Source: Thauera sp. GDN1
GTDB taxonomy: Bacteria > Pseudomonadota > Gammaproteobacteria > Burkholderiales > Rhodocyclaceae
Direction of reading: 5' to 3'
Assembly: GCF_029223545.1 (NCBI RefSeq)
Contig: NZ_CP097870.1
Coordinates: forward strand, 3,658,001 to 3,722,000
Length of the DNA: 64,000 bases
Part shown: positions 1-10,151 of the stretch, in pieces
How the letters are laid out: each line of letters begins with the position of its first letter
How positions within the stretch are numbered: the first letter of the stretch is position 1
The notes under the pieces: model-generated
Database searches by the model: none
The model's input: the letters and a program-made list of their open reading frames with translations, nothing else
Told to the model about the DNA's origin: nothing
Made by a program: the position numbers and the translations under genes

Positions 1-1487
<1,487 letters not shown>

Positions 1488-1540
1488 GGCTGTGTCCTCG
1501 GTCGTTCGACGGTCGCCGGGCAACGCCACGCACAAATGCG

Positions 1541-1580
1541 AACGGCGCCACAAACCGGCTGAAGGTTTGTGAGCGCCGTT
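1541..1580 (-). promoter_or_regulatory. Long hairpin competing with the SAH riboswitch pseudoknot
   Basis: AACGGCGC (1541-1548) with CACAAACC (1549-1556) pairs with GGTTTGTG (1564-1571) and GCGCCGTT (1573-1580). This gives a 16-base-pair stem with one bulged base and a 7-base loop. The minus-strand 5' half contains the GGCGCTC segment that the riboswitch needs for its pseudoknot, so the two structures exclude each other. No T-run follows the stem, so it is not a standard intrinsic terminator. It may act as an anti-riboswitch stem that affects elongation or translation. The role is inferred. Confidence 0.6.
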
Positions 1581-1637
1581 GATCGGTTGCCGAGCCTGGC
1601 CCGCACAGGATCGGTGGGTCGCAGCGCTCCTCGGCAA
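1570..1637 (-). promoter_or_regulatory. SAH riboswitch in the metH leader
   Basis: On the minus strand an 8-base-pair helix joins 1630-1637 (TTGCCGAG) to 1587-1594 (CTCGGCAA). It encloses the family's conserved GAGCGCTGCGACCC and CCAGGCTCGG segments. The 3' segment GGCGCTC (about 1571-1577) can pair with GAGCGC (about 1626-1631 region) to make the pseudoknot that defines this riboswitch class. SAH riboswitches activate genes that recycle S-adenosylhomocysteine (ahcY, metH, metF) when SAH accumulates, so placement before metH fits. The match to the known consensus is recalled, not computed, but is very close. Confidence 0.9.
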
Positions 1638-1711
1638 GGGACGGATTCTAGCCCCTGTCCCGCGGCACTGCCAAGAGCGCGCATCGCCGCGCTATCGCGG
1701 CGCGCCTGCCG

Positions 1712-2332
1712 CTACCAGAACCAGGGATGGACGAAGGGATGCGGGTAGAAAGGGCGCGGATACCCCCACCAGCCGCCGCCCCAGCCCCACGGGTAGGCGT
1801 AATGACCCCAGCCGCCGGACAGCGCCCCATCGCGCGGATAGACGTAGGTCTGGCTGGTACGCACCACCTTGTCGTCGATGAAGTGCACGTTGAACAGCAC
1901 GGCGATGCCGGGGCCGTCGTTGCGGATGTTCCAGTCCCACACCTCCTCGCCGGAGTTGCGGAAGCGCTGCTCGGAGCGGTGGGTGCCGAGCAGGCGCGAC
2001 ACCTGCTCCTTGTCCATGCCGCGCTCGACGCGGGCGAGGTTCTCGGGCGCGAGCGCATCCCACTGGCGCAGCACGATGCCGCCCTGGTCGACCTGCACCA
2101 TCAGGCAGGTCCAGCCATTGGGCTGGGTCGAGTATTCGAGCGTGGCGGTGCCGTCGTCGTTGCTCCAGCGCCGGGTGGGCTCGCCGCGCGCGGCCAGCGC
2201 CTCGGCCTCGGTCGCGTACGGCCGCGGCGGTTCGAAGCTGGCGCAGCCGGCGATCAGCCCGGCCAGCACCAGGAACAGCAGCCAGCCCGCCGCGAGCGGC
2301 AGGCTGCGCGAAGAATGCATGCGGGACAACAT
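1712..2332 (-). CDS. Lipoprotein, SmpA/BamE-like fold suspected
   Basis: A 206-residue protein with a lipoprotein signal: basic start, hydrophobic stretch and lipobox LIAGC near residue 30, so the mature form should be anchored at a membrane. The middle contains ARVERGMDKEQVSRLLGTHR, the 'G-x-x-x-x-x-V-x-x-x-L-G' pattern of SmpA/OmlA (BamE)-type domains, followed by EEVWDWNIRND. The C-terminus is a Gly/Trp/Tyr/Pro-rich tail ending HPFVHPWFW. The ATG at 2332 has GGGAGG six bases upstream. It lies 13 bases below a related gene and is probably co-transcribed with it. A BamE-like role is inferred; the protein is much longer than BamE and the exact function is unknown. Confidence 0.75.
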   Translation of the reverse strand: MLSRMHSSRSLPLAAGWLLFLVLAGLIAGCASFEPPRPYATEAEALAARGEPTRRWSNDDGTATLEYSTQPNGWTCLMVQVDQGGIVLRQWDALAPENLARVERGMDKEQVSRLLGTHRSEQRFRNSGEEVWDWNIRNDGPGIAVLFNVHFIDDKVVRTSQTYVYPRDGALSGGWGHYAYPWGWGGGWWGYPRPFYPHPFVHPWFW

Positions 2333-2345
2333 CTCGACCTCCCGT

Positions 2346-2837
2346 CTAGTGCTTGTACTGGGTGTAGCGTCCAGTGCCGGTCACCCGGCCGTCATTGTTG
2401 AAGGACACGGTGAAGAAGACCGGATCGCTGGTGCCGTCGGGGCCGTGCGAGATCCGCCACTCCCACACCGTCACCTGCTTGAGCTGGAAGAACTGGCTCG
2501 AAGCCGGCTTGCCGAGCAGGCGGCGCACCTGGTCTCCGTTCATGCCGTTTTGGACCTTGGCGAAGCTCGCCTCGTTCAGCACCTGGTCGATGTCGCGCAG
2601 GATCTGGTCGGGGCCGATCGTGATCATGAAGCACTCGACGCCCTGCGGCTGGCGGCTGAACTCCCAGGTCACCGAGCCGTCCTCGTTGCGCCACTCCATG
2701 TGCGGCGGCCCGAAGCGCTGGCGCACCTCGGCCGCGGTCGATACACCGGGCTGGAGCTCCTTGACGTTGATGTAGTCGCAGGCGGTGATGCCGATTGCCG
2801 ACAGCACGCTGCACAGCCAGGCGATGAAGCGTTTCAT
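2346..2837 (-). CDS. Lipoprotein, paralogue of the downstream BamE-like protein
   Basis: A 163-residue protein starting MKRFIAWLCSVLSAIGITAC, a lipoprotein signal with cysteine at residue 20. The body has two repeats of the SmpA/BamE-type pattern: LQPGVSTAAEVRQRFGPPH near residue 28 and VQNGMNGDQVRRLLGKPAS near residue 95, followed by WEWRI as in the neighbour. The open frame extends upstream to 3020, but the ATG at 2837 is chosen because GGAGG sits seven bases before it and the signal peptide begins there. It is first in a two-gene leftward unit. Both proteins share 'W-x-N-x-DGS/TATxEYS/WEFS' segments, so they look like an ancient duplication. Function is not established. Confidence 0.75.
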   Translation of the reverse strand: MKRFIAWLCSVLSAIGITACDYINVKELQPGVSTAAEVRQRFGPPHMEWRNEDGSVTWEFSRQPQGVECFMITIGPDQILRDIDQVLNEASFAKVQNGMNGDQVRRLLGKPASSQFFQLKQVTVWEWRISHGPDGTSDPVFFTVSFNNDGRVTGTGRYTQYKH

Positions 2838-3035
2838 GCAAGTCCTCCGCTGATCGACGACGGCACCCGCCATCCGCCGTCCGGACGCTCGACCGGCCCA
2901 GGGACGCGGCCGGGAGCGCTTCGACGCCATCAGCATCCGCCATGCCCGGCGGTTTTGCAATCGGGGAAGGGTGACGCTTTGCAATCGCGCCGCGCGCCCC
3001 GCCACCGTGCCCATACGCATCAGTATGGATGAAGG

Positions 3036-3041
3036 TATAAT
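3036..3041 (+). promoter_or_regulatory. Candidate -10 box before the CoA-transferase-family gene
   Basis: A perfect TATAAT lies 42 bases before the ATG at 3084. The region expected to hold the -35 box (3013-3018, ATACGC) is poor, so the promoter may need an activator. A short inverted repeat, ATAC-6-GTAT, occupies 3013-3026. Nothing else is recognised in the 246 bases between the two flanking genes. Confidence 0.4.
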
Positions 3042-3083
3042 CCCCGCGTACCGATTCGATGATCAACTGGCGGCGGACTCAGC

Positions 3084-4382
3084 ATGGGCAATCCGGAAAC
3101 CCTGTACCAACAGAAACGCATGATGGCCTCCGACGCCGTCGGCCTGATCCAGGACGGCGACACCGTGGTCGTCCCCACCGGGGTCGGCGAGCCGCCCACC
3201 CTGCTGCATGCGCTGTCCGAACGCCGCCATGCGCTGCGCGACGTGGCGGTGAGCCAGATCCTGCCGCTGCGCAAGTTCGCCTACCTCGACCCCGAGACCC
3301 GCGCCAACATCCGCCACGACGCCTACTTCTTCGGCGGCGCCACCCGTGCGGGCGGCCAGGCGGGCTGGGTGGATTACGTCCCGGCCTACTTCTCCGAGCT
3401 GCCGCTGCTGATCGACCGCGGCCTGTCGCCCGCCGACGTCGTGGTGTCGATGGCCTCGCCGATGGACGAGCACGGCTATTTCAGCCTGTCGCTGGCACCC
3501 GACTACACCATGGCGGCGATCCGCCGCGCGCGCGTGGTGCTGCTGGAAGTGAACCCCAACGTGCCCTTCGCCAACGGCGACTGCCATGTGCACATCTCGC
3601 AGGTCGCCGGCGTGGTGGAAAGCGACGAGCCGCTGTTCGAGGTCGGCCTGCCGCAGATCGGCCCGGTGCAGGAGGCGATCGGCAAGTACGTCGCCGACCT
3701 CATCGAGGACGGCGCCACGCTGCAGATCGGCTACGGCGGCATCCCCGACGCGGTGGTGATGCAGCTGCAGCACAAGCGCGACCTCGGCATCCACACCGAG
3801 ATGATCGGCGACGGCATCCTGTCGCTGATCGAGTCCGGCGCGGTCACCAACCGCAAGAAGACCTTCATGGCGGGCAAGACGGTCGCCACCTTCGCGCTCG
3901 GCTCGCGCCGCCTGTACCGCACGCTGCACCGCAACCCGGCGCTCGAGATGCATCCGGTGGATTTCACCAACGATCCCTACCTCGCCGCCCGCAACGACAA
4001 GCTGTGCGCGATCAACGCCACGCTGCAGATCGACCTGATCGGCCAGTGCGGCTCGGAGAGCCTGGGCCACCTGCCCTACTCCGGCACCGGCGGCCAGGTG
4101 GATTTCGTGCGCGCCGCCAACCGCTCGAAGGGCGGCAAGGCCTTCATCGTGCTGCCGTCGACCGCCAGGGACGGCACCGTGTCGCGCATCGCGCCGGTGC
4201 TGTCGCCGGGAACGCACGTCACCACCAGCAAGAACGACATCAACTACGTGGTGACCGAATACGGCGTCGCCGAACTGCGCGGCAAGACCGCCAAGCAGCG
4301 CGCGCAAGCACTGATCGGCATCGCCCATCCCGACTTCCGCGGCGAGCTGCGCGAAGCAGCGAAAAGGATGCTTCTGCTCTAG
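3084..4382 (+). CDS. Acetyl-CoA hydrolase / 4-hydroxybutyrate CoA-transferase family protein
   Basis: A 432-residue cytoplasmic enzyme of the family that includes acetyl-CoA hydrolase and 4-hydroxybutyrate CoA-transferase (about 430-440 residues). It moves CoA between short acyl groups through a glutamyl-CoA intermediate. The motif LGIHTEMIGDGI holds Glu239, which aligns by position with the catalytic glutamate of the 4-hydroxybutyrate enzyme (from memory). Also visible are GYGGIPDAVV near residue 215, the GQCGSESLGH segment near 320 and the conserved C-terminus YVVTEYGVAELRGKT and IAHPDFR. The gene stands alone with its own -10 candidate upstream. The acyl donor and acceptor cannot be read from the sequence. 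Confidence 0.88.
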   Translation: MGNPETLYQQKRMMASDAVGLIQDGDTVVVPTGVGEPPTLLHALSERRHALRDVAVSQILPLRKFAYLDPETRANIRHDAYFFGGATRAGGQAGWVDYVPAYFSELPLLIDRGLSPADVVVSMASPMDEHGYFSLSLAPDYTMAAIRRARVVLLEVNPNVPFANGDCHVHISQVAGVVESDEPLFEVGLPQIGPVQEAIGKYVADLIEDGATLQIGYGGIPDAVVMQLQHKRDLGIHTEMIGDGILSLIESGAVTNRKKTFMAGKTVATFALGSRRLYRTLHRNPALEMHPVDFTNDPYLAARNDKLCAINATLQIDLIGQCGSESLGHLPYSGTGGQVDFVRAANRSKGGKAFIVLPSTARDGTVSRIAPVLSPGTHVTTSKNDINYVVTEYGVAELRGKTAKQRAQALIGIAHPDFRGELREAAKRMLLL

Positions 4383-4438
4383 GCTGCCGACAGCCAATCG
4401 CGGGCGGTTGCTCCAGCGGGGCGCAGGTGAGCACCTTC

Positions 4439-4873
4439 TCAGAGGATGACGGTGATCTCCTCGCGCCGCACCAGCTCGGCACCGAAATCGAGCGCATCGA
4501 GCAGCAGCGCGTCGCGCGCGCTCACCACCCCCACCGGGCGCCTGGCGGCATCGACCACCGCGACGTGGCGGATGCCGTTCTCGTACATCAGGTGCAGGGC
4601 GTGGCCGAAAGGCTTGTCCTCGGCGAGCGTCATCGGGTTGTCGGTCATCACCTCGCCCACCATGGTGGTGTCGGCATCGCGGCCGGCGGCGATCACGCGG
4701 AAGGTCGCGTCACGCTCGGTGAAGATGCCGGTGAGCACGCCGTGCTCGGTGATCAACGCCGCGCTGCAGTGCTGCGCCTGCATGAGCCGGGTGACTTCCC
4801 GCACGGACGTGAACGCGGACACATTGACGAAGGCGCGGTCGGCAATGACCTGGTGGATCGGACGGCTGGGCAT
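4439..4873 (-). CDS. CBS-domain protein (two CBS repeats)
   Basis: A 144-residue protein made almost entirely of two CBS motifs (about residues 10-65 and 75-135), with GIFTERDATFRVIAAGRD in the first and RHVAVVDAARRPVGVVSARD in the second. CBS pairs bind adenine nucleotides and sense energy state; stand-alone versions usually act by binding partners. The ATG at 4873 was chosen over longer starts because AAAGGAGA lies just before it and MPSRPIHQVI is the usual beginning. It converges with the CoA-transferase-family gene. No partner is evident. Confidence 0.85.
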   Translation of the reverse strand: MPSRPIHQVIADRAFVNVSAFTSVREVTRLMQAQHCSAALITEHGVLTGIFTERDATFRVIAAGRDADTTMVGEVMTDNPMTLAEDKPFGHALHLMYENGIRHVAVVDAARRPVGVVSARDALLLDALDFGAELVRREEITVIL

Positions 4874-4928
4874 GATCTGTCTCCTTTTGCATTTATAGAG
4901 AAAGGCACGGTCGACAAGCTTCAATCGT

Positions 4929-4969
4929 GCCAGCTTGCCGGCGCTGCCGGTCCGGACCGGCGAGCTGGC
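4929..4969. repeat. GC-rich nested inverted repeat
   Basis: GCCAGCT (4929-4935) pairs with AGCTGGC (4963-4969), and a 16-base perfect palindrome of GCCGG-TCCGGA-CCGGC (4946-4961) lies inside. It sits in the 256-base gap between the CBS gene and the end of psd. It could fold as a hairpin and slow transcription from psd, but there is no T-run. No gene is seen in the gap. Confidence 0.4.
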
Positions 4970-5129
4970 GACAAGCCCCTGTTTTAGCGGAGATTCTTGA
5001 CCGTATCGTGACGGCAGCCGGAGCGCTGCGGCGCAGCATCGACCGCCGCCCCACGCATCGAAGCCGTGCATCGCCGGCCCCGGCCGCACCGCCGCAGTGC
5101 GTGCACCGCGCGGCGGAACCGGCGCGGGC

Positions 5130-5987
5130 TCAGTCGCCGGCGCGGCGGAATTGCGCCATCGCCTCGCCCATGCGCACCGGCCGTCCCGGCGCCCAGTCGG
5201 AGGCGAAACGCAGCGCGCGCTTCGGAAACAGCATCACCACCGTCGAGCCGAGCAGGAAGCGCCCCATCTCCTCGCCCCGGCCGAGCACCACCTCGCCCTC
5301 GGCGTAGCTGCGCTTCTCGATGTCGGGCAGGCGCGGCGGATTGACCACGCCGTGCCACACCGTGGCCATGCTGCCGACGATGGTCGCGCCCACCAGCACC
5401 ATCACGAAGGGGCCGAACTCGCCCTCGAACACGCACACCACACGCTCGTTGCGGGCGAACAGGCCGGGCACGCCGCGCGCGGTCGCCGGATTCACCGAGA
5501 ACAGCTCGCCCGGCACATAGATCATCTGCGTCAGCCGCCCCGCGCACGGCATGTGGATGCGGTGGTAGTCGCGCGGCGACAGGTAGATCGTGGCGAAATC
5601 GCCATGCTCGAAGCGCGCGGCGAGCGCACGGTCGCCGCCGAGGAGCGCGGTGCTGGAGTAGAAATGGCCCTTGGCCTGGAAGATCTGGTCGAACTCGATC
5701 GGTCCGAACTGGCTGATTGCGCCATCGACCGGGCACACGAAGTCCGCCTCCGCCAGCGGGCGCACGCCCTCGCCCAGCGGCCGGGTGAAGAATTCGTTGA
5801 AGCTCGCGTAGGCCGCCGGGTCCGGATTGGCCGCCTCGGCCATGTTCACCCCGTAGCGCTTTATGAACCAGCGGATCACCGCGGTCGTCGCCTTCCCCCC
5901 CTCGAGGCCGGCGAGCTTGCCGGCGAGCTGGGTGAGCAGGCGCTTGGGCAGGGCGTACTGGAGGGCGACGGCGAGACGTTCGGACAC
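5130..5987 (-). CDS. psd: Phosphatidylserine decarboxylase proenzyme
   Basis: Converts phosphatidylserine to phosphatidylethanolamine at the inner membrane. The 285-residue product has [18 protein letters not shown] near the start, [10 protein letters not shown], the His motif [13 protein letters not shown], and the self-cleavage motif [12 protein letters not shown], where the serine becomes the pyruvoyl cofactor of the small subunit. Length and motifs match the type-I proteobacterial enzyme. No ATG is available; GTG at 5987 ([10 protein letters not shown]) is the likely start, with AGGATC upstream. The same open frame runs on to 6893, but that part is antisense to argO spacing and is not coding. 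Confidence 0.95.
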   Translation of the reverse strand: MSERLAVALQYALPKRLLTQLAGKLAGLEGGKATTAVIRWFIKRYGVNMAEAANPDPAAYASFNEFFTRPLGEGVRPLAEADFVCPVDGAISQFGPIEFDQIFQAKGHFYSSTALLGGDRALAARFEHGDFATIYLSPRDYHRIHMPCAGRLTQMIYVPGELFSVNPATARGVPGLFARNERVVCVFEGEFGPFVMVLVGATIVGSMATVWHGVVNPPRLPDIEKRSYAEGEVVLGRGEEMGRFLLGSTVVMLFPKRALRFASDWAPGRPVRMGEAMAQFRRAGD

Positions 5988-6127
5988 GACGGGATCCTGG
6001 ATGAGCTGCGGGCGAGGGCCGCGAAGAGCGCGATTATACGGCGCTCGCTCGCACGCGCCCGATCTGCGGCACGCCGTCGCAAGAGGGGTTCGGCGGCCGC
6101 ATCGTGGTCGCGGCCGTCGGCAGGCGA

Positions 6128-6149
6128 TCGCGGCTGCCGCCGCTCCCAC
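6128..6149 (+). repeat. REP-like palindrome copy
   Basis: One 22-base copy of the window's REP-like repeat (TCGCGGCTGCCGCCGCTCCCAC) in the 190-base gap between argO and psd, just past the end of argO on the leftward strand. The family resembles Pseudomonas-type REPs (GTGGGAGCGG...CCGCGA). No other feature was seen in this gap. Confidence 0.8.
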
Positions 6150-6178
6150 TGGGGACGGCGGCGCGTCCACGGAAGCAC

Positions 6179-6784
6179 TCACGCCAGCAGCAGCGAGGCC
6201 GCGATCCCCCACAGCATCAGCGCCACCAGCGCATCGAGCACCCGCCACGCCACCGGCTTGGCGAACAGCGGCACCAGCAGGCGAGCGCCGTAGCCGAGCA
6301 GCACGAACCACACGAGCGAGGCGGTGATCGCGCCGGCGGCGAACAGCGGACGCAGGTCTTCGGCCTGCTGGCTGCCGATCGAGCCGAGCAGCACCACAGT
6401 GTCCAGGTAGGCGTGCGGGTTGAGCAGGCTGAAGCCGGCCGCCGCGAGCAGGGCCTGGCCGCGCGACATGCGCTGGTGCTCGGCGAAATCCATCGCCCGC
6501 CCGCCGCGCAGCGCGGAGTGCAGCGCGCGGCCGCCGTACCACAGCAGGAAGGCCGCACCGCCGTAGCGCGCCGCGCTCATCAGCTCGGGGCTGGCCACGA
6601 ACAGGCTGCCCAGGCCGGCGATGCCCAGCCCGATCAGCAGCATGTCGCACAGCGCCGACACGCTCACCGTCAGCAGCACGTGTTCGCCGCGCAGCCCCTG
6701 GCGCAGCACGTGCGCGTTCTGCGCGCCGATGGCCATGATCAGGCCCAGCGTGAGGATGAAACCGTTGAAGTAGACGTTGCTCAT
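6179..6784 (-). CDS. argO: LysE/ArgO-family amino acid exporter
   Basis: A 201-residue inner-membrane protein with about six hydrophobic segments. It starts [20 protein letters not shown] and carries the family's [14 protein letters not shown] motif after the first segment and [14 protein letters not shown] in the middle. ArgO proteins export arginine, and LysE proteins export lysine and arginine. The divergent neighbour is an ArgP-type regulator, the standard arrangement for argO control, so basic amino acid export is the best guess. The ATG at 6784 gives the expected N-terminus. Confidence 0.9.
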   Translation of the reverse strand: MSNVYFNGFILTLGLIMAIGAQNAHVLRQGLRGEHVLLTVSVSALCDMLLIGLGIAGLGSLFVASPELMSAARYGGAAFLLWYGGRALHSALRGGRAMDFAEHQRMSRGQALLAAAGFSLLNPHAYLDTVVLLGSIGSQQAEDLRPLFAAGAITASLVWFVLLGYGARLLVPLFAKPVAWRVLDALVALMLWGIAASLLLA

Positions 6785-6928
6785 GATGCGTTCCGTTGTC
6801 GTTTTCTGCGCAGGCGAACGCCGCCCCGCGGGAGCGGCAAGCTCGTCCCCACGCGGGAAGAGACGCGAGGATAGGCGCGACCCGGCCGATCATTAAGTAG
6901 AATCGATTTAATTCATTTCCAAGTAGAA
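6785..6928. promoter_or_regulatory. argO-argP divergent promoter region
   Basis: A 144-base divergent intergenic region. About 6890-6928 is strikingly AT-rich in an otherwise GC-rich neighbourhood, with ATTAAGTAGAATCGATTTAA and a second AAGTAGAAAT close to the argP start. LysR-type regulators such as ArgP normally bind here and control both genes. No exact operator is assigned. Confidence 0.5.
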
Positions 6929-7828
6929 ATGCTAATGATCGACCCCCGCCTCCTGGCCTTCGAGGCCGTGCTCCAGGACGGCAGCTTCGAGCGCGCCGCG
7001 CGCCGGCTGGCGCTCACCCAGTCCGCGGTGTCGCAGCGGGTAAAGCTGCTCGAAGCCGAACTCGGCCAGGTGCTGCTGGTGCGCAGCAAGCCGGTCCGCC
7101 CCACTCCGGCCGGGCGCCGGCTGCTGCCCTATCTGGCGCAGCTGCGGCTGATGGAGGCGGAGGCCCGGCGCGCGCTCTCGCCCCGCCAGGCCCATGGCCC
7201 GCTGCGGCTGGCGGTGGGGGTGAATGCGGACTCGCTCGCCACCTGGTTCATCGGCGCGGTCGCCGAGGTGGTCCGGGAAGAAGGCTTGGTGCTCGACTGC
7301 GTGGTGGATGACCAGGACCACACCCATGCGCTGCTCGCCGACGGCGAGGTGCTGGGCTGCGTGTCGACGCGGCCCGACCCGATGCGCGGCTGCGCGGCGC
7401 AGCGCCTGGGGGTGATGCCCTACCTGTGCGCCGGCTCACCCGCATTCCGCGCGCGCTGGTTCCCGCACGGCCTCACCCACGGCGCGCTGGAGAAGGCGCC
7501 GGCGATCGTGTTCGGCCGCCACGACGACATGCACGAGGCCTTCCTGCAACGCCACTTCGGCCTGGACGCCGGCCAGTATCCGCACCACGTCGTGCCCTCG
7601 TCCGAGGGCTTCATGGCCTTCGCGGTCGCCGGCCTGGGCTATGGCTTCATCCCCGAGATCCAGGCGCGCGCGCACCTCGCCCGCGGCGAGCTGCTCGACC
7701 TGGCGCCGGAGCGCGAGGAGGTGGTCCTGTACTGGCACCACTGGCAGGTGCAGTCGCCGGTGATGGCGCGGCTGGCGGGAGCGATCGCCGCCGCTGCCGG
7801 AAAGGCGCTGGCGCCCCTGCGCGACTGA
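6929..7828 (+). CDS. argP: LysR-type transcriptional regulator, ArgP/IciA type
   Basis: A 299-residue DNA-binding regulator. The winged helix-turn-helix is at about residues 8-65 ([53 protein letters not shown]) and is followed by an effector-binding domain. ArgP activates argO in response to basic amino acids, and the gene is divergent from argO. ATG at 6929 and 6935 are both possible; the family usually begins close to the D-x-R-L-L motif, so the shift is trivial. Its last codons (LAPLRD and stop) were copied by a 44-base tandem duplication just downstream. Confidence 0.92.
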   Translation: MLMIDPRLLAFEAVLQDGSFERAARRLALTQSAVSQRVKLLEAELGQVLLVRSKPVRPTPAGRRLLPYLAQLRLMEAEARRALSPRQAHGPLRLAVGVNADSLATWFIGAVAEVVREEGLVLDCVVDDQDHTHALLADGEVLGCVSTRPDPMRGCAAQRLGVMPYLCAGSPAFRARWFPHGLTHGALEKAPAIVFGRHDDMHEAFLQRHFGLDAGQYPHHVVPSSEGFMAFAVAGLGYGFIPEIQARAHLARGELLDLAPEREEVVLYWHHWQVQSPVMARLAGAIAAAAGKALAPLRD

Positions 7829-7939
7829 TCGCGGCTGCCGCCGCTCCCACTCTGGCGCCCCTGCGCGACTGATCGCGGCTACCGCCGCTCCCACTCTGGC
7901 GCCTGGGGCCGTCCGCTGTGGGAGCGGCGGCAGCCGCGA
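7808..7939. repeat. REP cluster with 44-base tandem duplication after argP
   Basis: Bases 7808-7851 are repeated at 7852-7895 with one difference, and a third copy begins at 7896 but stops after eight bases. Each unit holds the last codons of argP plus a REP (7829-7850 and 7873-7894). A REP in opposite orientation lies at 7918-7939, so the last two form an inverted pair that could fold into a hairpin between the convergent argP and cobB ends. Confidence 0.85.
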
Positions 7940-7948
7940 AAACGGCGC

Positions 7949-9304
7949 TCACGCGCCGCCGAACAGGCCCGCCACCGCCGCCGGATTCGACGGGAACCAG
8001 AAATGCACGTACGAGGCCGTGATCGGCCCCGCGCGATACACCGCCTCGCCCGCGCCACCGTCGGGGCGCTGCGCATGCAGCCACGGTGCGAGTGGGGTCT
8101 CGGTCTTCGAGTAATGGAAGGTGTGGCCGGTGATCCGGCCCTGCGGCAGCTCCAGCTGCTGCATGCCGAGCGCGGCCAGGCGCTGCTGCATCACCGCGCG
8201 CCCGGGCAGCAGGCCGGCGAAGGCATGTTCCACGCCCGCCTTGTCCACGATCGTGTCGAACAGGCTCATCATGCCGCCGCATTCGGCCAGCACCGGCCTG
8301 CCCGCCGCGACGTGGGCGCGCAGCCCGGCGCGGAAGGCGGCGTTGGCCGCCAGGGCCTCGCCGTGCAGTTCCGGATAGCCGCCCGGCAGCCACACCGCAT
8401 CGCAGGCTTCGGGCAGCCCGTCGCCGGCGAGCGGCGAGAACAAGGCGAGCTCCGCCCCCAGCGCCTGCAGGGTGTCGAGGTTGGCGGGGTAGATGAAGCC
8501 GTAGGCGGCGTCGCGCGCGATCGCGATGCGCTTGCCGGCGAGCAGCGGCGCGATCGCCGGAGCCGCCACCGCGGGAAAGCTCACCGCCGGCGGCAGCTCG
8601 GCAGCGCCGGTGCGCTGCAGATGATCGGCCAGGCGGTCGAGGCGCGCACCGAGGTCCTCGATCTCCGCCGCCTGCAGCAGGCCCAGATGGCGCTCGGGCA
8701 GCGCCGCGTCCGCGTCCCGCATCACCGCGCCGAACCAGCGCATGCCCTCGGGCAACGCGTTGCGCAGCAGCTCGGCGTGGCCGGTACTGCCGACGTGGTT
8801 GGCGAGCACGCCGGCAAAGGGCAGCCCGGGCTGGTAGTGCGCCAGCCCGTAGGCCACCGCGCCGAAGGTCTGCGCCATCGCGCGCGCGTCGATCACCGCC
8901 ATCACCGGGATGCCGAAGCGGCGCGCGATGTCGGCGCCCGAGGGCGCGCCGTCGTAAAGCCCCATCACCCCTTCGACCAGGATCAGGTCGGACTCGCGCG
9001 CCGCGGCATGCAGGCGCCAGGCGATGTCCATCTCGCCGCACATGCCGAGGTCGACGTTATGCACCTGCGCACCGCTCGCCACCGCGTGGATCTGCGGATC
9101 GAGGAAGTCCGGCCCGCACTTGAACACCCGCACCCGGCGGCCGAGCCGCGTGTGCAGGCGGGCGAGCGCCGCGGTGATCGTGGTCTTGCCCTGCCCGGAG
9201 GCGGGCGCGGCGACGAACAGCGCCGGGCACGAGGCCGCGCCCTGCTCGCCCGTCGGCGCGCGCAGCGCGTCGCTTGTTTCCCGCATCACGCCCACCACGC
9301 TCAC
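7949..9304 (-). CDS. cobB: Cobyrinic acid a,c-diamide synthase
   Basis: Amidates the a and c side chains of cobyrinic acid or hydrogenobyrinic acid using glutamine and ATP. The 451-residue protein has an N-terminal dethiobiotin-synthetase-like ATPase ([19 protein letters not shown] near residue 33, [12 protein letters not shown]) and a C-terminal glutamine amidotransferase domain with the nucleophile cysteine in [11 protein letters not shown] near residue 340. The start is GTG at 9304, whose GTGA overlaps the stop of cobA; ATG at 9286 is an alternative. It is last in the leftward B12 operon. Since no corrin-ring genes are visible here, it may serve a partial or split pathway. Confidence 0.93.
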   Translation of the reverse strand: MSVVGVMRETSDALRAPTGEQGAASCPALFVAAPASGQGKTTITAALARLHTRLGRRVRVFKCGPDFLDPQIHAVASGAQVHNVDLGMCGEMDIAWRLHAAARESDLILVEGVMGLYDGAPSGADIARRFGIPVMAVIDARAMAQTFGAVAYGLAHYQPGLPFAGVLANHVGSTGHAELLRNALPEGMRWFGAVMRDADAALPERHLGLLQAAEIEDLGARLDRLADHLQRTGAAELPPAVSFPAVAAPAIAPLLAGKRIAIARDAAYGFIYPANLDTLQALGAELALFSPLAGDGLPEACDAVWLPGGYPELHGEALAANAAFRAGLRAHVAAGRPVLAECGGMMSLFDTIVDKAGVEHAFAGLLPGRAVMQQRLAALGMQQLELPQGRITGHTFHYSKTETPLAPWLHAQRPDGGAGEAVYRAGPITASYVHFWFPSNPAAVAGLFGGA

Positions 9305-10149
9305 TCGCTGCCCTTCCCATGCACCACCGCACAGCCGGCGTGCGGCAGCGGCGAGGCCTTGGGCTGGTCCTCGGGCTCGAACCAGGCGAGCTTGGGATAC
9401 AGCCCGACCACGCTGCCGATCACGGTCAGCGAGGGCGGACGCACGCCTTCCTCGAGCACGCGCTGCGGCAGGGTGGCGAGGTCGGCCACCACCACGCGCT
9501 GGGCATGGGTGGTGCCGCGCTCGATGACCCCTGCGGGCGTGCTCGGCGGCAGGCCGTGAGCGATGAACTGGGCGCAGATGTCGGCCAGACGCGAGATGCC
9601 CATGTAGATCACCACCGTCTGCTGCGGCCGCGCCAGCATCGGCCAGTCGAGGTCGATCTTGCCTTCCTTGAGGAAGCCGGTGGCGAACACCACCGACTGC
9701 GCGTGCTCGCGGTGGGTCAGCGGAATGCCGGCGTAGGCGGCCACGCCCGCAGCCGCGGTCACGCCCGGCACCACCTCGACATGGATCCCGGCCTCGACCA
9801 GCAGCTCCATCTCCTCGCCGCCGCGGCCGAAGATGAAGGGGTCGCCGCCCTTGAGGCGCACCACGCGCTTGTTCTCCTTCGCCAGCTTGAGCAGCAGCTG
9901 GTTGATCTCGTCCTGCGGCAGCGAGTGGTCGGCCGCCTTCTTGCCGACGTAGATGCGCTCGGCCGACGCCGGCGCGAGCTCGAGGATGGCCGGGGCGACC
10001 AGGTTGTCGTACACGACGACGTCCGCCCCCGCCACCAGGCGCGCGCCGCGTAGCGTGAACAGCTCCGGGTCGCCGGGGCCGGCGCCCACCAGATAGACAC
10101 AGCCCGGCAGCGGGCCGGGACGATGAACCGCGAGATCGGGGACTGTCAT
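9301..10149 (-). CDS. cobA: Uroporphyrinogen-III C-methyltransferase (SUMT)
   Basis: Adds two methyl groups from S-adenosylmethionine to uroporphyrinogen III, giving precorrin-2 for B12 and siroheme. The 282-residue protein carries the SUMT signatures [18 protein letters not shown] near residue 18, [16 protein letters not shown] near 97 and [20 protein letters not shown]. No CysG-type oxidase domain is fused. ATG at 10149 ([10 protein letters not shown]) is preferred over an upstream GTG at 10158, because it begins three bases past the cobO stop. It makes SAH as a by-product, linking this operon loosely to the SAH-sensing metH leader. Confidence 0.94.
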   Translation of the reverse strand: MTVPDLAVHRPGPLPGCVYLVGAGPGDPELFTLRGARLVAGADVVVYDNLVAPAILELAPASAERIYVGKKAADHSLPQDEINQLLLKLAKENKRVVRLKGGDPFIFGRGGEEMELLVEAGIHVEVVPGVTAAAGVAAYAGIPLTHREHAQSVVFATGFLKEGKIDLDWPMLARPQQTVVIYMGISRLADICAQFIAHGLPPSTPAGVIERGTTHAQRVVVADLATLPQRVLEEGVRPPSLTVIGSVVGLYPKLAWFEPEDQPKASPLPHAGCAVVHGKGSE

Positions 10150-10151
10150 GC

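Noticed and set aside
4929..4969. Intrinsic terminator of psd
   Set aside because: The structure is strong, but it is 160 bases past the psd stop and has no T-run, so it is listed only as an inverted repeat.
5130..6893. A 587-residue frame suggesting a psd fusion
   Set aside because: The region before 5987 overlaps argO in another frame and shows only low-complexity Arg/Ala-rich sequence.
7808..7939. Possible CRISPR array from regularly spaced repeats after argP
   Set aside because: Repeat units are REP palindromes in both orientations plus duplicated argP codons; there are no unique uniform spacers and no cas genes.
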